Both the position numbers and the translations under genes were made by a program. Of a stretch of DNA of 6,504 nt, positions 1-5,897 are shown one piece after another (position 1 is the first letter of the stretch; each line of letters opens with the position of its first letter). The DNA lies in contig JAGWQR010000075.1 in the NCBI GenBank assembly GCA_028869975.1, positions 1 through 6,504 on the forward strand, in the 5' to 3' direction. The stretch is from Alphaproteobacteria bacterium (GTDB lineage: Bacteria > Pseudomonadota > Alphaproteobacteria > Sphingomonadales > Sphingomonadaceae). A model generated the notes under the pieces. That model saw only the letters and a program-made list of their open reading frames with translations. It searched no databases and had not been told where the DNA came from.

Positions 1-497
1 CCCGCACCCGGCTGACGTGCCAGTTCCTGCAAACGTTGCGCACGCATGCCCGCGCCCAAAACCAGGATGCGCCGCTTGAACGCTTCACCGCCCAGGAAGC
101 GCGCCAGCATCATCCGCAGCAGCATCAGCAGCGCATAGGACAAAACCATCGCGTAAAACAGGTTCGAGCGCCACCACGCCATCCCCGGCACAACAAACAC
201 CAGCACCGAGAGCACAATGATCCCCAGTGAAATCGCCGCCAGCAGCCGCGCCATCGAGAATCGCAGCGAAGTGAGCGCATCGGTGCCATAAACGCCCATC
301 GCGATCATCGCGGTTTGCAGGCTCAGGGCATAGGTGAGCAGCTGCGGAATCCGCGCGCTGATGGCGCCAACATGCATGTGGATCTGGTGCGCACGCAGCA
401 CCCAGCCTCCTTCTCCGGCAAACACCAGACCTACAAAATCCATCGCCGCCAGCACAACCACTGCATTGGGGATATAATGTTTGAACAACCGGATCAT
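1..497 (-). CDS. Polyprenyl glycosylphosphotransferase-type sugar transferase, PEP-CTERM/EPS associated (N-terminal part, cut by window edge)
   Basis: I translated the reverse strand by hand; 165 codons are open from ATG at 497 to the left edge. The protein begins MIRLFKHYIPNAVVVLAAMD, which I recognise as the start typical of the PEP-CTERM-associated sugar transferase family (TIGR03013-like). Hydrophobic segments near residues 11-28, 52-70, 83-105 and 112-132 give the four-helix membrane domain of this family. After it comes a basic turn and KRRILVLGAGMRAQRL (141-156), the first strand and glycine loop of the CoA-binding-like Rossmann domain. The catalytic bacterial sugar transferase domain would lie beyond the window. 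Family members transfer a sugar phosphate onto undecaprenyl phosphate at the inner membrane, starting exopolysaccharide repeat units. The start is fixed by an in-frame TAA 18 bases upstream; no strong Shine-Dalgarno is seen. It is divergent from a GDP-mannose synthesis gene, which fits a polysaccharide role. Substrate is unknown. Confidence 0.85.
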   Translation of the reverse strand, partial: MIRLFKHYIPNAVVVLAAMDFVGLVFAGEGGWVLRAHQIHMHVGAISARIPQLLTYALSLQTAMIAMGVYGTDALTSLRFSMARLLAAISLGIIVLSVLVFVVPGMAWWRSNLFYAMVLSYALLMLLRMMLARFLGGEAFKRRILVLGAGMRAQRLQELARQPGA

Positions 498-527
498 CGT
501 CTGCGCATACTCAAATTACACGGATGC

Positions 528-545
528 TTTACACCCTTGTGTAAA
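528..545. promoter_or_regulatory. Perfect inverted repeat, candidate operator (TTTACAC-N4-GTGTAAA)
   Basis: The sequence TTTACACCCTTGTGTAAA has two perfect 7-base arms around CCTT. It lies in the AT-rich divergent gap between the sugar transferase and the mannose-1-phosphate guanylyltransferase. A further half-site, ATTACAC at 515-521, lies in the same orientation as the left arm, 13 bases from it. There is no T run next to it, and it is about 30 bases upstream of the sugar transferase start, so a protein-binding site is more likely than a terminator. The bound regulator is unknown. Confidence 0.45.
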
Positions 546-566
546 ATAATCCGACAGGGGTATCAA
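538..566 (-). promoter_or_regulatory. Possible sigma-70-type promoter for the sugar transferase gene
   Basis: On the reverse strand TTGATA (566-561) is followed after 17 bases by TACACA (543-538). The -35 is good (5 of 6 consensus bases); the -10 is poor. Transcription would begin near 530, giving a leader of roughly 30 bases. The -10 lies inside the inverted repeat at 528-545, so a bound protein would block it. Other hexamer pairs are possible. Confidence 0.3.
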
Positions 567-644
567 AAGGGTTAACACCACAAAAATCTCTGCACTTGCG
601 GGAATTTTAGGCATCGCTTATTGGCCCGGACTGATGATGAAAAT

Positions 645-1688
645 ATGGTCATGATAACACCGGTCATTCTTTCCGGTGGTGCCGGAACCCGGCTCTGGCC
701 GATGTCCACGGCAGACAGGCCAAAGCAATTCCTGCCTCTGGTCGGCATCGAGACGATGTTTGAAGCGACGCTGGCGCGGGTGGCTGACGCTGGCCAGTTC
801 GCCGATCCAATCATCGTCGCCAATGCACGTCATGAAGCGTTGGTGCGCGATCAGCTGGGCGGGCGTCCGGCGCGCATCATTCTCGAACCCGCCGCGCGCA
901 ACACAGCGCCGGCGATTGCGCTGGCCGCACTGCTTGACCCACACGCAACTTTGCTCGTGATGCCGAGCGATCATGTCATTGCTGATGTTACCGCCTTTCA
1001 TGCCGCCGTGCAGGCCGCGCTGCCGCTCGTGGCACAGGGTTGGTTGATCACCTTCGGGATTGCGCCCGATGCTCCCGAAACCGGCTATGGCTATATTCAG
1101 GTGGGCGACGCACTGGCCACCGGCGTCCACAAGGTCGCGCGCTTTGTCGAAAAGCCTGATGTGGCGCGCGCCGCACAGATGATTGCGGACGGCGATCATG
1201 CCTGGAACGGCGGCATCTTCCTGTTTCAGGCGCAAGCCTTTCTTGGCGCGCTCAGCGTCCATGCGCCCGACATGCTCCATGCCTGCCAGCGCGCGATGGA
1301 TGGTGCGCGGCATGAAGGCAGCACGATCCACCCCGACGCGGAGGGCTTCATGGCCTCTCCGGCAGACTCGATTGACTATGCCGTGATGGAGAAGGCAGCC
1401 AAAGAAGAGCAGGGGAGCGTGGCTGTGGTGCCGGTCAGCATGGGCTGGTCGGATGTCGGCTCCTGGGATGCGCTGGCCGCGCTGGCGGGCGATACGGGCG
1501 GAGATACGAACATCTTCACGCATGATGCCGCCAACGGACTGATCCGCAGCGATGGCGCGCGCATCGGGCTGATCGGGGTTGATGATCTGATTGTCATCGC
1601 CGCCGGGAATGATATTCTCATCTGCCCCAAGGGGCGCAGCCAGGACGTGAGGAAGATCGTGGAGCAGTTGCCGAAGGATGCGGGTTAA
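645..1688 (+). CDS. manC: Mannose-1-phosphate guanylyltransferase, short single-domain form
   Basis: This enzyme makes GDP-mannose from mannose 1-phosphate and GTP in the cytoplasm, feeding exopolysaccharide and other mannose-derived glycans. Numbering from ATG 645 (347 aa), visible motifs are the nucleotide-binding LSGGAGTRLWP (9-19) with PKQFLPL (26-32), EPAARNTAPA (81-90), the PSDH metal/sugar site (107-110), GYGYI (147-151), FVEKP (167-171), NGGIF (188-192), SIDYAVMEK (242-250) and WSDVGSW (268-274). The length fits the short form. The C-terminal mannose-6-phosphate isomerase domain of the roughly 470-residue bifunctional ManC/AlgA enzymes is absent, so isomerisation must be encoded elsewhere. 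ATG 651 (protein beginning MITPVILSGG) is an equally credible start, and TTG 621 is open but weaker; no clear Shine-Dalgarno decides. The gene is divergent from a sugar transferase and 6 bases ahead of a hydrolase gene, probably its operon partner. Confidence 0.93.
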   Translation: MVMITPVILSGGAGTRLWPMSTADRPKQFLPLVGIETMFEATLARVADAGQFADPIIVANARHEALVRDQLGGRPARIILEPAARNTAPAIALAALLDPHATLLVMPSDHVIADVTAFHAAVQAALPLVAQGWLITFGIAPDAPETGYGYIQVGDALATGVHKVARFVEKPDVARAAQMIADGDHAWNGGIFLFQAQAFLGALSVHAPDMLHACQRAMDGARHEGSTIHPDAEGFMASPADSIDYAVMEKAAKEEQGSVAVVPVSMGWSDVGSWDALAALAGDTGGDTNIFTHDAANGLIRSDGARIGLIGVDDLIVIAAGNDILICPKGRSQDVRKIVEQLPKDAG

Positions 1689-1694
1689 GCCTTG

Positions 1695-2864
1695 ATGAGG
1701 ATACTGAAATCCATCGGCACAGCCCTGCTCTGGCTGGTGATTGCGGTATGTTTGGGCGTGGGCGTGGTCCCCGCTTTCCTCGACCGTGTCTATTACCATG
1801 GCCCCAAGAGTGAACATTTCGACGGGAAGCACTTCTTCAACCCCGATGGCGATGCCGGGCCGGTGGCGGAAGCGAAGGTGCATCCGCCGCTGTCGGTGGC
1901 GGCGCGGCTGCTCGGCTTTGGTGATCCCGCCACGCGCTGGCCTGCGCATATCGAAATAACGTCCTCCAAACCCGAAGCGCGGGTCGATGGCGCGCGGCTG
2001 GTGGCCACCTGGGTGGGGCACGCGACCGTATTGGTGCAGACCGAAGGGCTGAATATCCTGACCGATCCGGTCTGGTCGGATACGGTTGGCCCGTTCGGCA
2101 TTGGCGTGCGTCGCGTCGCCGCGCCGGGGGTGCGTTTCGATGATCTGCCACATATTGATGCCATCATTATCAGCCATAATCATTATGACCATCTTGATGT
2201 GCCGACGCTACAACGGCTGGAGGCCCGCGACCATCCGCGCATCTTCGTGGGACTTGGCAATGATGCGCTGCTGGCGAGCGAAGGCGTGACGGCGACAGGG
2301 ATGGACTGGGGGCAGCATGTCCGCCTGACCCCGGATGTCGAGATCATCTCCGCGCGCAACCATCATTGGGGCGGGCGCTGGGGCGTGGATCGCACCCGCG
2401 CGCTGTGGAGCGCGTTCATCATCAAGACGCCGCACGGCAACATCTTCTTTGCGGGTGATACCGGGCCGGGCGATATGAAATGGCCGCAAGATGCTGCCGC
2501 CTCTGGCCCGGTGCGACTTGCGCTGATCCCCATTGGCGCGTTCCGTTTTGCGCCGGGGCAGATGGTCAACGGCAATCATATCGGCCCGATGGATGCCGTG
2601 CGTGTGTTCGGTGGATTGGGCGCGGCGTTTGCCATCCCGATCCATTGGGGCACGTTCCACCTCTCAGGCGAAGCCTATGACACGCCACCCAAAATGCTGA
2701 GCGCCTTTGCAGCGTGCGCGGGGCTGTCGCCCAATGCGTTTCGCGCACACAGCATTGGCGAGCCGGTTGAAGTGCCGCTGCTGGGCGCAAGTGCGCCAGC
2801 ACCGTTCAATGATGTCGCAATCGGGAAATGCGCGGACTCCCCCCAGGTCCGCGCACTTCCCTGA
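1695..2864 (+). CDS. Membrane-anchored metallo-beta-lactamase-fold hydrolase (NAPE-PLD/UlaG-like)
   Basis: Protein of 389 residues. Residues about 7-28 form one hydrophobic segment without a lipobox, so it is probably an N-terminal membrane anchor; which side the enzyme faces is not certain. The catalytic domain starts near WVGHATVLVQ (106-115) and LTDPVW. The metal site shows HNHYDHLD (161-168; His161, His163, Asp165, His166), His223/His224 in RNHHWGG, Asp255 in AGDTG, and His317 in IHWGTF. The segment around RNHHWGG followed by RALWSAF, then IPIGAF and the NHIGPMDAV stretch, resembles the N-acyl-phosphatidylethanolamine phospholipase D group of the superfamily. A phospholipid or other phosphodiester substrate is therefore a reasonable guess, not proven. 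It starts 6 bases after the manC stop, suggesting cotranscription. TTG 1692 is in frame directly before ATG 1695; ATG is preferred. A GAAGGA lies at 1673-1678, rather far upstream. Its end meets the next gene tail to tail. Confidence 0.88.
   Translation: MRILKSIGTALLWLVIAVCLGVGVVPAFLDRVYYHGPKSEHFDGKHFFNPDGDAGPVAEAKVHPPLSVAARLLGFGDPATRWPAHIEITSSKPEARVDGARLVATWVGHATVLVQTEGLNILTDPVWSDTVGPFGIGVRRVAAPGVRFDDLPHIDAIIISHNHYDHLDVPTLQRLEARDHPRIFVGLGNDALLASEGVTATGMDWGQHVRLTPDVEIISARNHHWGGRWGVDRTRALWSAFIIKTPHGNIFFAGDTGPGDMKWPQDAAASGPVRLALIPIGAFRFAPGQMVNGNHIGPMDAVRVFGGLGAAFAIPIHWGTFHLSGEAYDTPPKMLSAFAACAGLSPNAFRAHSIGEPVEVPLLGASAPAPFNDVAIGKCADSPQVRALP
2829..2855. terminator. Stem-loop at the convergent gene junction, possible terminator
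   Basis: TGCGCGGAC (2829-2837) and GTCCGCGCA (2847-2855) form a perfect 9-bp GC-rich stem with a 9-base loop. It sits inside the last codons of the hydrolase gene, just past the stop of the leftward gene. On the reverse strand it is followed by TTTCCC, a weak U run; on the forward strand no U run follows. It therefore fits termination of the leftward transcript better, with possible attenuation of the rightward one. Confidence 0.5.
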
Positions 2865-2867
2865 GCG

Positions 2868-3320
2868 CTATTTCGAGAAGTTCATTTCCTGCCAGAGTGA
2901 ATTGTCGCCAAGCTTGCGGATCGGCGTGCGCGTGGCCTGATCGGCGTCCATCGCATGGTCATCGGTTTTGTGCGCGGCATTATATTCATCTTGGCGCCGT
3001 TGCATCTCCGCCACCGATGGCATGTCCTTGAACATGCGGATGATAATCAGATCGGGTTCATGGCGCCGCTTGTTGACGTTCATGATAATCTTGCAGCCAA
3101 GCTCATAGCCTTTCGCCGTGTACCAGTCGCAATCGCTCATCACCTGCTTCTTGACAAAATCGAGATATTGCTCGGTATGCCCCGGTTCGATCATGATCTC
3201 CTGCACATCCCAGTAATTTCCCGGTGTTGCCACGCTTTTCTGGGCACTCGCGGCGGATGCGAACATGGCGATACCAAGGCCGGCTGCGCACAGCGCGCCT
3301 GTCAGTTTCAATGCTTTCAT
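2868..3320 (-). CDS. Small exported protein of unknown function
   Basis: Protein of 150 residues. The N-terminus MKALKLTGALCAAGLGIAMF followed by ASAASA is a clear Sec signal peptide with likely cleavage after residue 26 (ASA|QK), leaving about 124 residues in the periplasm. ATG 3320 is chosen because it begins the signal peptide and has GGAG 8 bases upstream; a reading frame continuing upstream to 3368 would add a non-signal-like extension. The mature part begins NYWDVQEIMIEPGHTEQYLDF, continues with two cysteines (64 and 76, possible disulfide), then the strand-like DLIIIRMF and a charged, probably helical stretch (QRRQDEYNAAHK). This pattern loosely recalls a dimeric alpha-beta barrel (NIPSNAP/ABM-like) fold, but I do not recognise a family with confidence. 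It is a single gene, divergent from uvrB and convergent with the hydrolase gene with 3 bases between the stops. Confidence 0.85.
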   Translation of the reverse strand: MKALKLTGALCAAGLGIAMFASAASAQKSVATPGNYWDVQEIMIEPGHTEQYLDFVKKQVMSDCDWYTAKGYELGCKIIMNVNKRRHEPDLIIIRMFKDMPSVAEMQRRQDEYNAAHKTDDHAMDADQATRTPIRKLGDNSLWQEMNFSK

Positions 3321-3328
3321 GATTGATG

Positions 3329-3334
3329 CTCCAA
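3329..3334 (-). promoter_or_regulatory. Ribosome binding site of the exported-protein gene
   Basis: TTGGAG on the reverse strand, 8 bases before ATG 3320. It supports the start that exposes the signal peptide rather than the longer open frame. Confidence 0.55.
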
Positions 3335-3457
3335 AGGAATGTCCCTCCTGATTGAGGTGGCATTCCATCTTACGCTGGTACTACGCCAGGGACTTGAGAC
3401 AGCCTCCTCATGCCGTCGATGGCAGCAATCTGCGGCTGTGCGTGATATGAGTCAAGC

Positions 3458-5671
3458 ATGATTGCAGCACGGGGGTTGAGCGCCCATAATGGCCCCATGC
3501 TCACCATCCGCACTGATCTGAACGCGCCCGAAGTTGGCCCCGATTTCATTCCGCACCGCCCCGTGCGCCCGATCATTGAAGGGCTTTCGAAGCCGTTCAG
3601 GATCGTCTCCGACTATCAACCGGCGGGCGATCAGCCGCAGGCGATTGATGCCCTGGCGGCCGGTGTGGCGGCAGGCGACAAGGATCAGGTGCTCCTGGGC
3701 GTCACCGGCTCGGGCAAGACCTTCACGATGGCGAAGGTGGTGGAAGCGGTGCAGCGCCCCACGCTCGTACTCGCGCCCAACAAAATCCTCGCGGCGCAGC
3801 TTTATGGCGAGTTCAAGCAATTCTTCCCCGACAATGCGGTCGAGTTTTTCGTCTCCTATTATGATTATTACCAGCCCGAGGCCTATGTGCCGCGCTCGGA
3901 CACCTATATCGAGAAGGAGTCATCGGTCAACGAGGCGATCGACCGGATGCGCCACTCGGCGACGCGCGCGCTGATGGAACGCAACGATGTGCTGATCGTT
4001 GCGTCCGTGTCGTGCATATACGGGATCGGCTCGGTCGAGACCTATTCCGAGATGATTTTCGATCTGGTCAAGGGCAAGGGCGCCGACCAGTCCGAGATCA
4101 TCCGCAAGCTCGTGTCGCTGCAATATAAGCGCAACGATGCGGCGTTTGTGCGCGGCACCTTCCGGGTGCGCGGCGACAATCTCGAAATCTTCCCCGCCCA
4201 CTATGAGGATCGCGCCTGGCGCGTGACATTCTTTGGCGACGAAGTGGAAAGCATCGCCGAGTTTGATCCCTTGACGGGGAAGAAATCGGGCGCGCTCGAG
4301 CAAATCCGCATCTTCGCTAATTCGCACTATGTCACGCCGGGGCCAACGATGAAGCAGGCGATGGAGGCGATCAAGCTGGAGCTGGGCGTGCGGCTGGAGC
4401 AGTTCGCGCGTGAGGGCAAATTGCTGGAGGCGCAGCGGCTCGAACAGCGCACCAATTTCGACCTCGAGATGATCGCCGCCACCGGCTCTTGCGCAGGGAT
4501 CGAGAATTATTCGCGCTTTTTGACAGGCAGGCTTCCCGGCGAGCCGCCGCCGACGCTGTTTGAATATCTGCCCGACAATGCGCTGCTGTTTGTCGATGAA
4601 AGCCACCAGACCATCGGCCAGCTCAACGGCATGGCGCGTGGCGACCATCGTCGCAAATTCACCCTCGCCGAGTATGGCTTTCGCGTGCCCTCCTGCATCG
4701 ACAATCGCCCCTTACATTTTGAAGAATGGCGCGCGATGCGGCCGCAAACCGTGTGCGTCTCCGCTACGCCGGGGCCTTGGGAGATGGAGCAGACGGGCGG
4801 TGCGTTCGCCGAGCAGGTCATCCGCCCCACCGGCCTCATTGATCCGCCCGTCGAAATAAGACCCGTCGAGGATCAGGTCGATGATCTCATCCATGAGTGC
4901 AAGCAAGTGGCAGCCGCCGGATACCGCACTCTTGTCACCACGCTCACCAAGCGCATGGCAGAAGATCTGACCGAATATATGCACGAGGCCGGCCTCGCCG
5001 TGCGCTACATGCACTCGGACGTGGAGACACTCGAACGCATAGAGCTGATCCGCGATCTGCGTCTCGGTGTCTATGATGTGCTGGTTGGCATCAACCTGCT
5101 GCGCGAGGGGCTGGATATTCCCGAATGCGGGCTGGTCGCCATTCTCGATGCCGACAAGGAAGGCTTCCTGCGCTCGGAAACCTCACTCGTGCAGACGATC
5201 GGGCGTGCGGCGCGCAATGTTGATGGCCGCGTCATCCTCTATGCCGACAAGATCACCGGGTCGATGGCGCGCGCAATGGCCGAAACCGAGCGGCGGCGCG
5301 CCAAACAGACCGCGTATAACATGGCGCACGGCATTACGCCCGAGAGCATCCGTTCACGGATCGGCGATATTGTCGCGGATGTAGCGAGCCGCGATCAGGT
5401 AACGGTGGACTTGGAGCTTGAGGGGGCCGCACATCTCGTCGGCCATAATCTCAGGAAACATATCGAAGGGCTGGAAAAGGAAATGCGTGCCGCCGCCGCC
5501 GACCTTGAATTTGAGGAAGCCGGGCGGTTGCGCGACGAAATCCGCAAGCTCGAACAGCGCGAACTCGGCCTGCCGATTGATGAACAAGTCGCGCGGATGA
5601 AGGGCAAAGCGACCGAGGGCCGCCCGGGGACGCGAAAAACGCGATTTGGGAAGACGATGCGGAAGCGATGA
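3458..5671 (+). CDS. uvrB: UvrABC excinuclease subunit B
   Basis: UvrB is the DNA-damage-verifying helicase-like ATPase of nucleotide excision repair; it is loaded by UvrA and recruits UvrC for incision. Numbering from ATG 3458 (737 aa): Walker A GVTGSGKT at 81-88; the damage-probing beta-hairpin region SYYDYYQPEAYVPRSDTYIE at 133-152; Walker B VDESH at 379-383; VSATPGPWE at 434-442; the helicase motif QTIGRAARN at 579-587; and a C-terminal UVR domain at about 665-702 (LEKEMRAAAADLEFEEAGRL), which contacts UvrC. The tail is basic. All expected domains are present, so the gene is intact. ATG 3497 (724 aa, starting MLTIRTDLN) is an alternative start, as conserved sequence only begins near FRIVSDYQPAGDQP; neither start has a good Shine-Dalgarno. 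No alphaproteobacterial LexA box (GTTC-N7-GTTC or its complement) is seen upstream, so SOS control is not supported here. It appears monocistronic. Confidence 0.97.
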   Translation: MIAARGLSAHNGPMLTIRTDLNAPEVGPDFIPHRPVRPIIEGLSKPFRIVSDYQPAGDQPQAIDALAAGVAAGDKDQVLLGVTGSGKTFTMAKVVEAVQRPTLVLAPNKILAAQLYGEFKQFFPDNAVEFFVSYYDYYQPEAYVPRSDTYIEKESSVNEAIDRMRHSATRALMERNDVLIVASVSCIYGIGSVETYSEMIFDLVKGKGADQSEIIRKLVSLQYKRNDAAFVRGTFRVRGDNLEIFPAHYEDRAWRVTFFGDEVESIAEFDPLTGKKSGALEQIRIFANSHYVTPGPTMKQAMEAIKLELGVRLEQFAREGKLLEAQRLEQRTNFDLEMIAATGSCAGIENYSRFLTGRLPGEPPPTLFEYLPDNALLFVDESHQTIGQLNGMARGDHRRKFTLAEYGFRVPSCIDNRPLHFEEWRAMRPQTVCVSATPGPWEMEQTGGAFAEQVIRPTGLIDPPVEIRPVEDQVDDLIHECKQVAAAGYRTLVTTLTKRMAEDLTEYMHEAGLAVRYMHSDVETLERIELIRDLRLGVYDVLVGINLLREGLDIPECGLVAILDADKEGFLRSETSLVQTIGRAARNVDGRVILYADKITGSMARAMAETERRRAKQTAYNMAHGITPESIRSRIGDIVADVASRDQVTVDLELEGAAHLVGHNLRKHIEGLEKEMRAAAADLEFEEAGRLRDEIRKLEQRELGLPIDEQVARMKGKATEGRPGTRKTRFGKTMRKR

Positions 5672-5676
5672 GCGCA

Positions 5677-5695
5677 GTTATGCAGGGGGCATAAC
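5677..5695 (+). terminator. Stem-loop just after uvrB, possible weak terminator
   Basis: GTTATGC, a 5-base AGGGG loop and GCATAAC form a perfect 7-bp hairpin starting 6 bases after the uvrB stop. No U run follows, so intrinsic termination would be weak; it may instead protect the mRNA 3' end. Confidence 0.4.
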
Positions 5696-5753
5696 GAGCA
5701 CAGAGCTGGGGCGGTGAGGAGTCACGGCAGGATCTGCGCCATACCAACGCCGC

Positions 5754-5782
5754 TTGACAAAGCAATCCTATTTGGTTATTTT
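5754..5782 (+). promoter_or_regulatory. Strong sigma-70-type promoter with no annotated gene downstream
   Basis: TTGACA (5754-5759, perfect consensus -35), a 17-base spacer, then TATTTT (5777-5782, four of six -10 bases). The spacer and -10 are AT-rich in a GC-rich genome. Transcription would start near 5789. It lies between uvrB and the oppositely oriented cyclopropane synthase gene and points toward the latter's 3' end, so it would drive a small RNA, a tiny ORF or an antisense transcript. Confidence 0.5.
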
Positions 5783-5788
5783 CGTACG

Positions 5789-5857
5789 ATGTTTTGTGCG
5801 CATGTCACTTGCTTAACGCTGCAATTTGCGAACGCGAACAGATTCAATGCGTGGTGA
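5789..5857 (+). CDS. Possible leaderless 22-codon ORF (or small RNA) behind the orphan promoter
   Basis: ATG 5789 lies about where transcription from the promoter at 5754-5782 should begin, so the ORF would be leaderless. It reads MFCAHVTCLTLQFANANRFN plus Ala-Trp, then TGA. It has two cysteines and no recognisable family. An ORF this short can occur by chance, and the region may simply be an untranslated small RNA. It is listed because of its exact placement, not because of any coding signature. Confidence 0.15.
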   Translation: MFCAHVTCLTLQFANANRFNAW

Positions 5858-5880
5858 AGGCCTCTGCGCTTGACTGTCGT

Positions 5881-5897
5881 GTCACTTTTGTCACTTT
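5881..5897. repeat. Short tandem direct repeat GTCACTTTT/GTCACTTTA
   Basis: GTCACTT occurs at 5881-5887 and again at 5890-5896, a 9-base period. A third copy is at 5804-5810. The pair covers the stop codon of the cyclopropane synthase gene. It could be a binding site or chance; no function is assigned. Confidence 0.3.

Noticed and set aside
36..575. Two + strand open frames (36-230 and 315-575)
   Set aside because: Most of both lies antisense to the sugar transferase N-terminus, whose translation shows a coherent membrane domain. The + strand products have no recognisable motif or membrane pattern.
618..2192. A 524-codon open frame on the reverse strand across manC and the hydrolase gene
   Set aside because: It is antisense to two clearly recognisable proteins; its product is low-complexity in His, Arg and Gly and matches no family I know. 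Such shadows are common in GC-rich DNA.
3321..3368. 16-residue N-terminal extension of the exported protein
   Set aside because: It would place charged and polar residues before an obvious signal peptide, and it spans the ribosome binding site at 3329-3334.
5828..5839. GCGAACGCGAAC tandem, considered as an alphaproteobacterial LexA box
   Set aside because: The GAAC half-sites are 2 bases apart, not 7, and the site is downstream of uvrB rather than in front of it.
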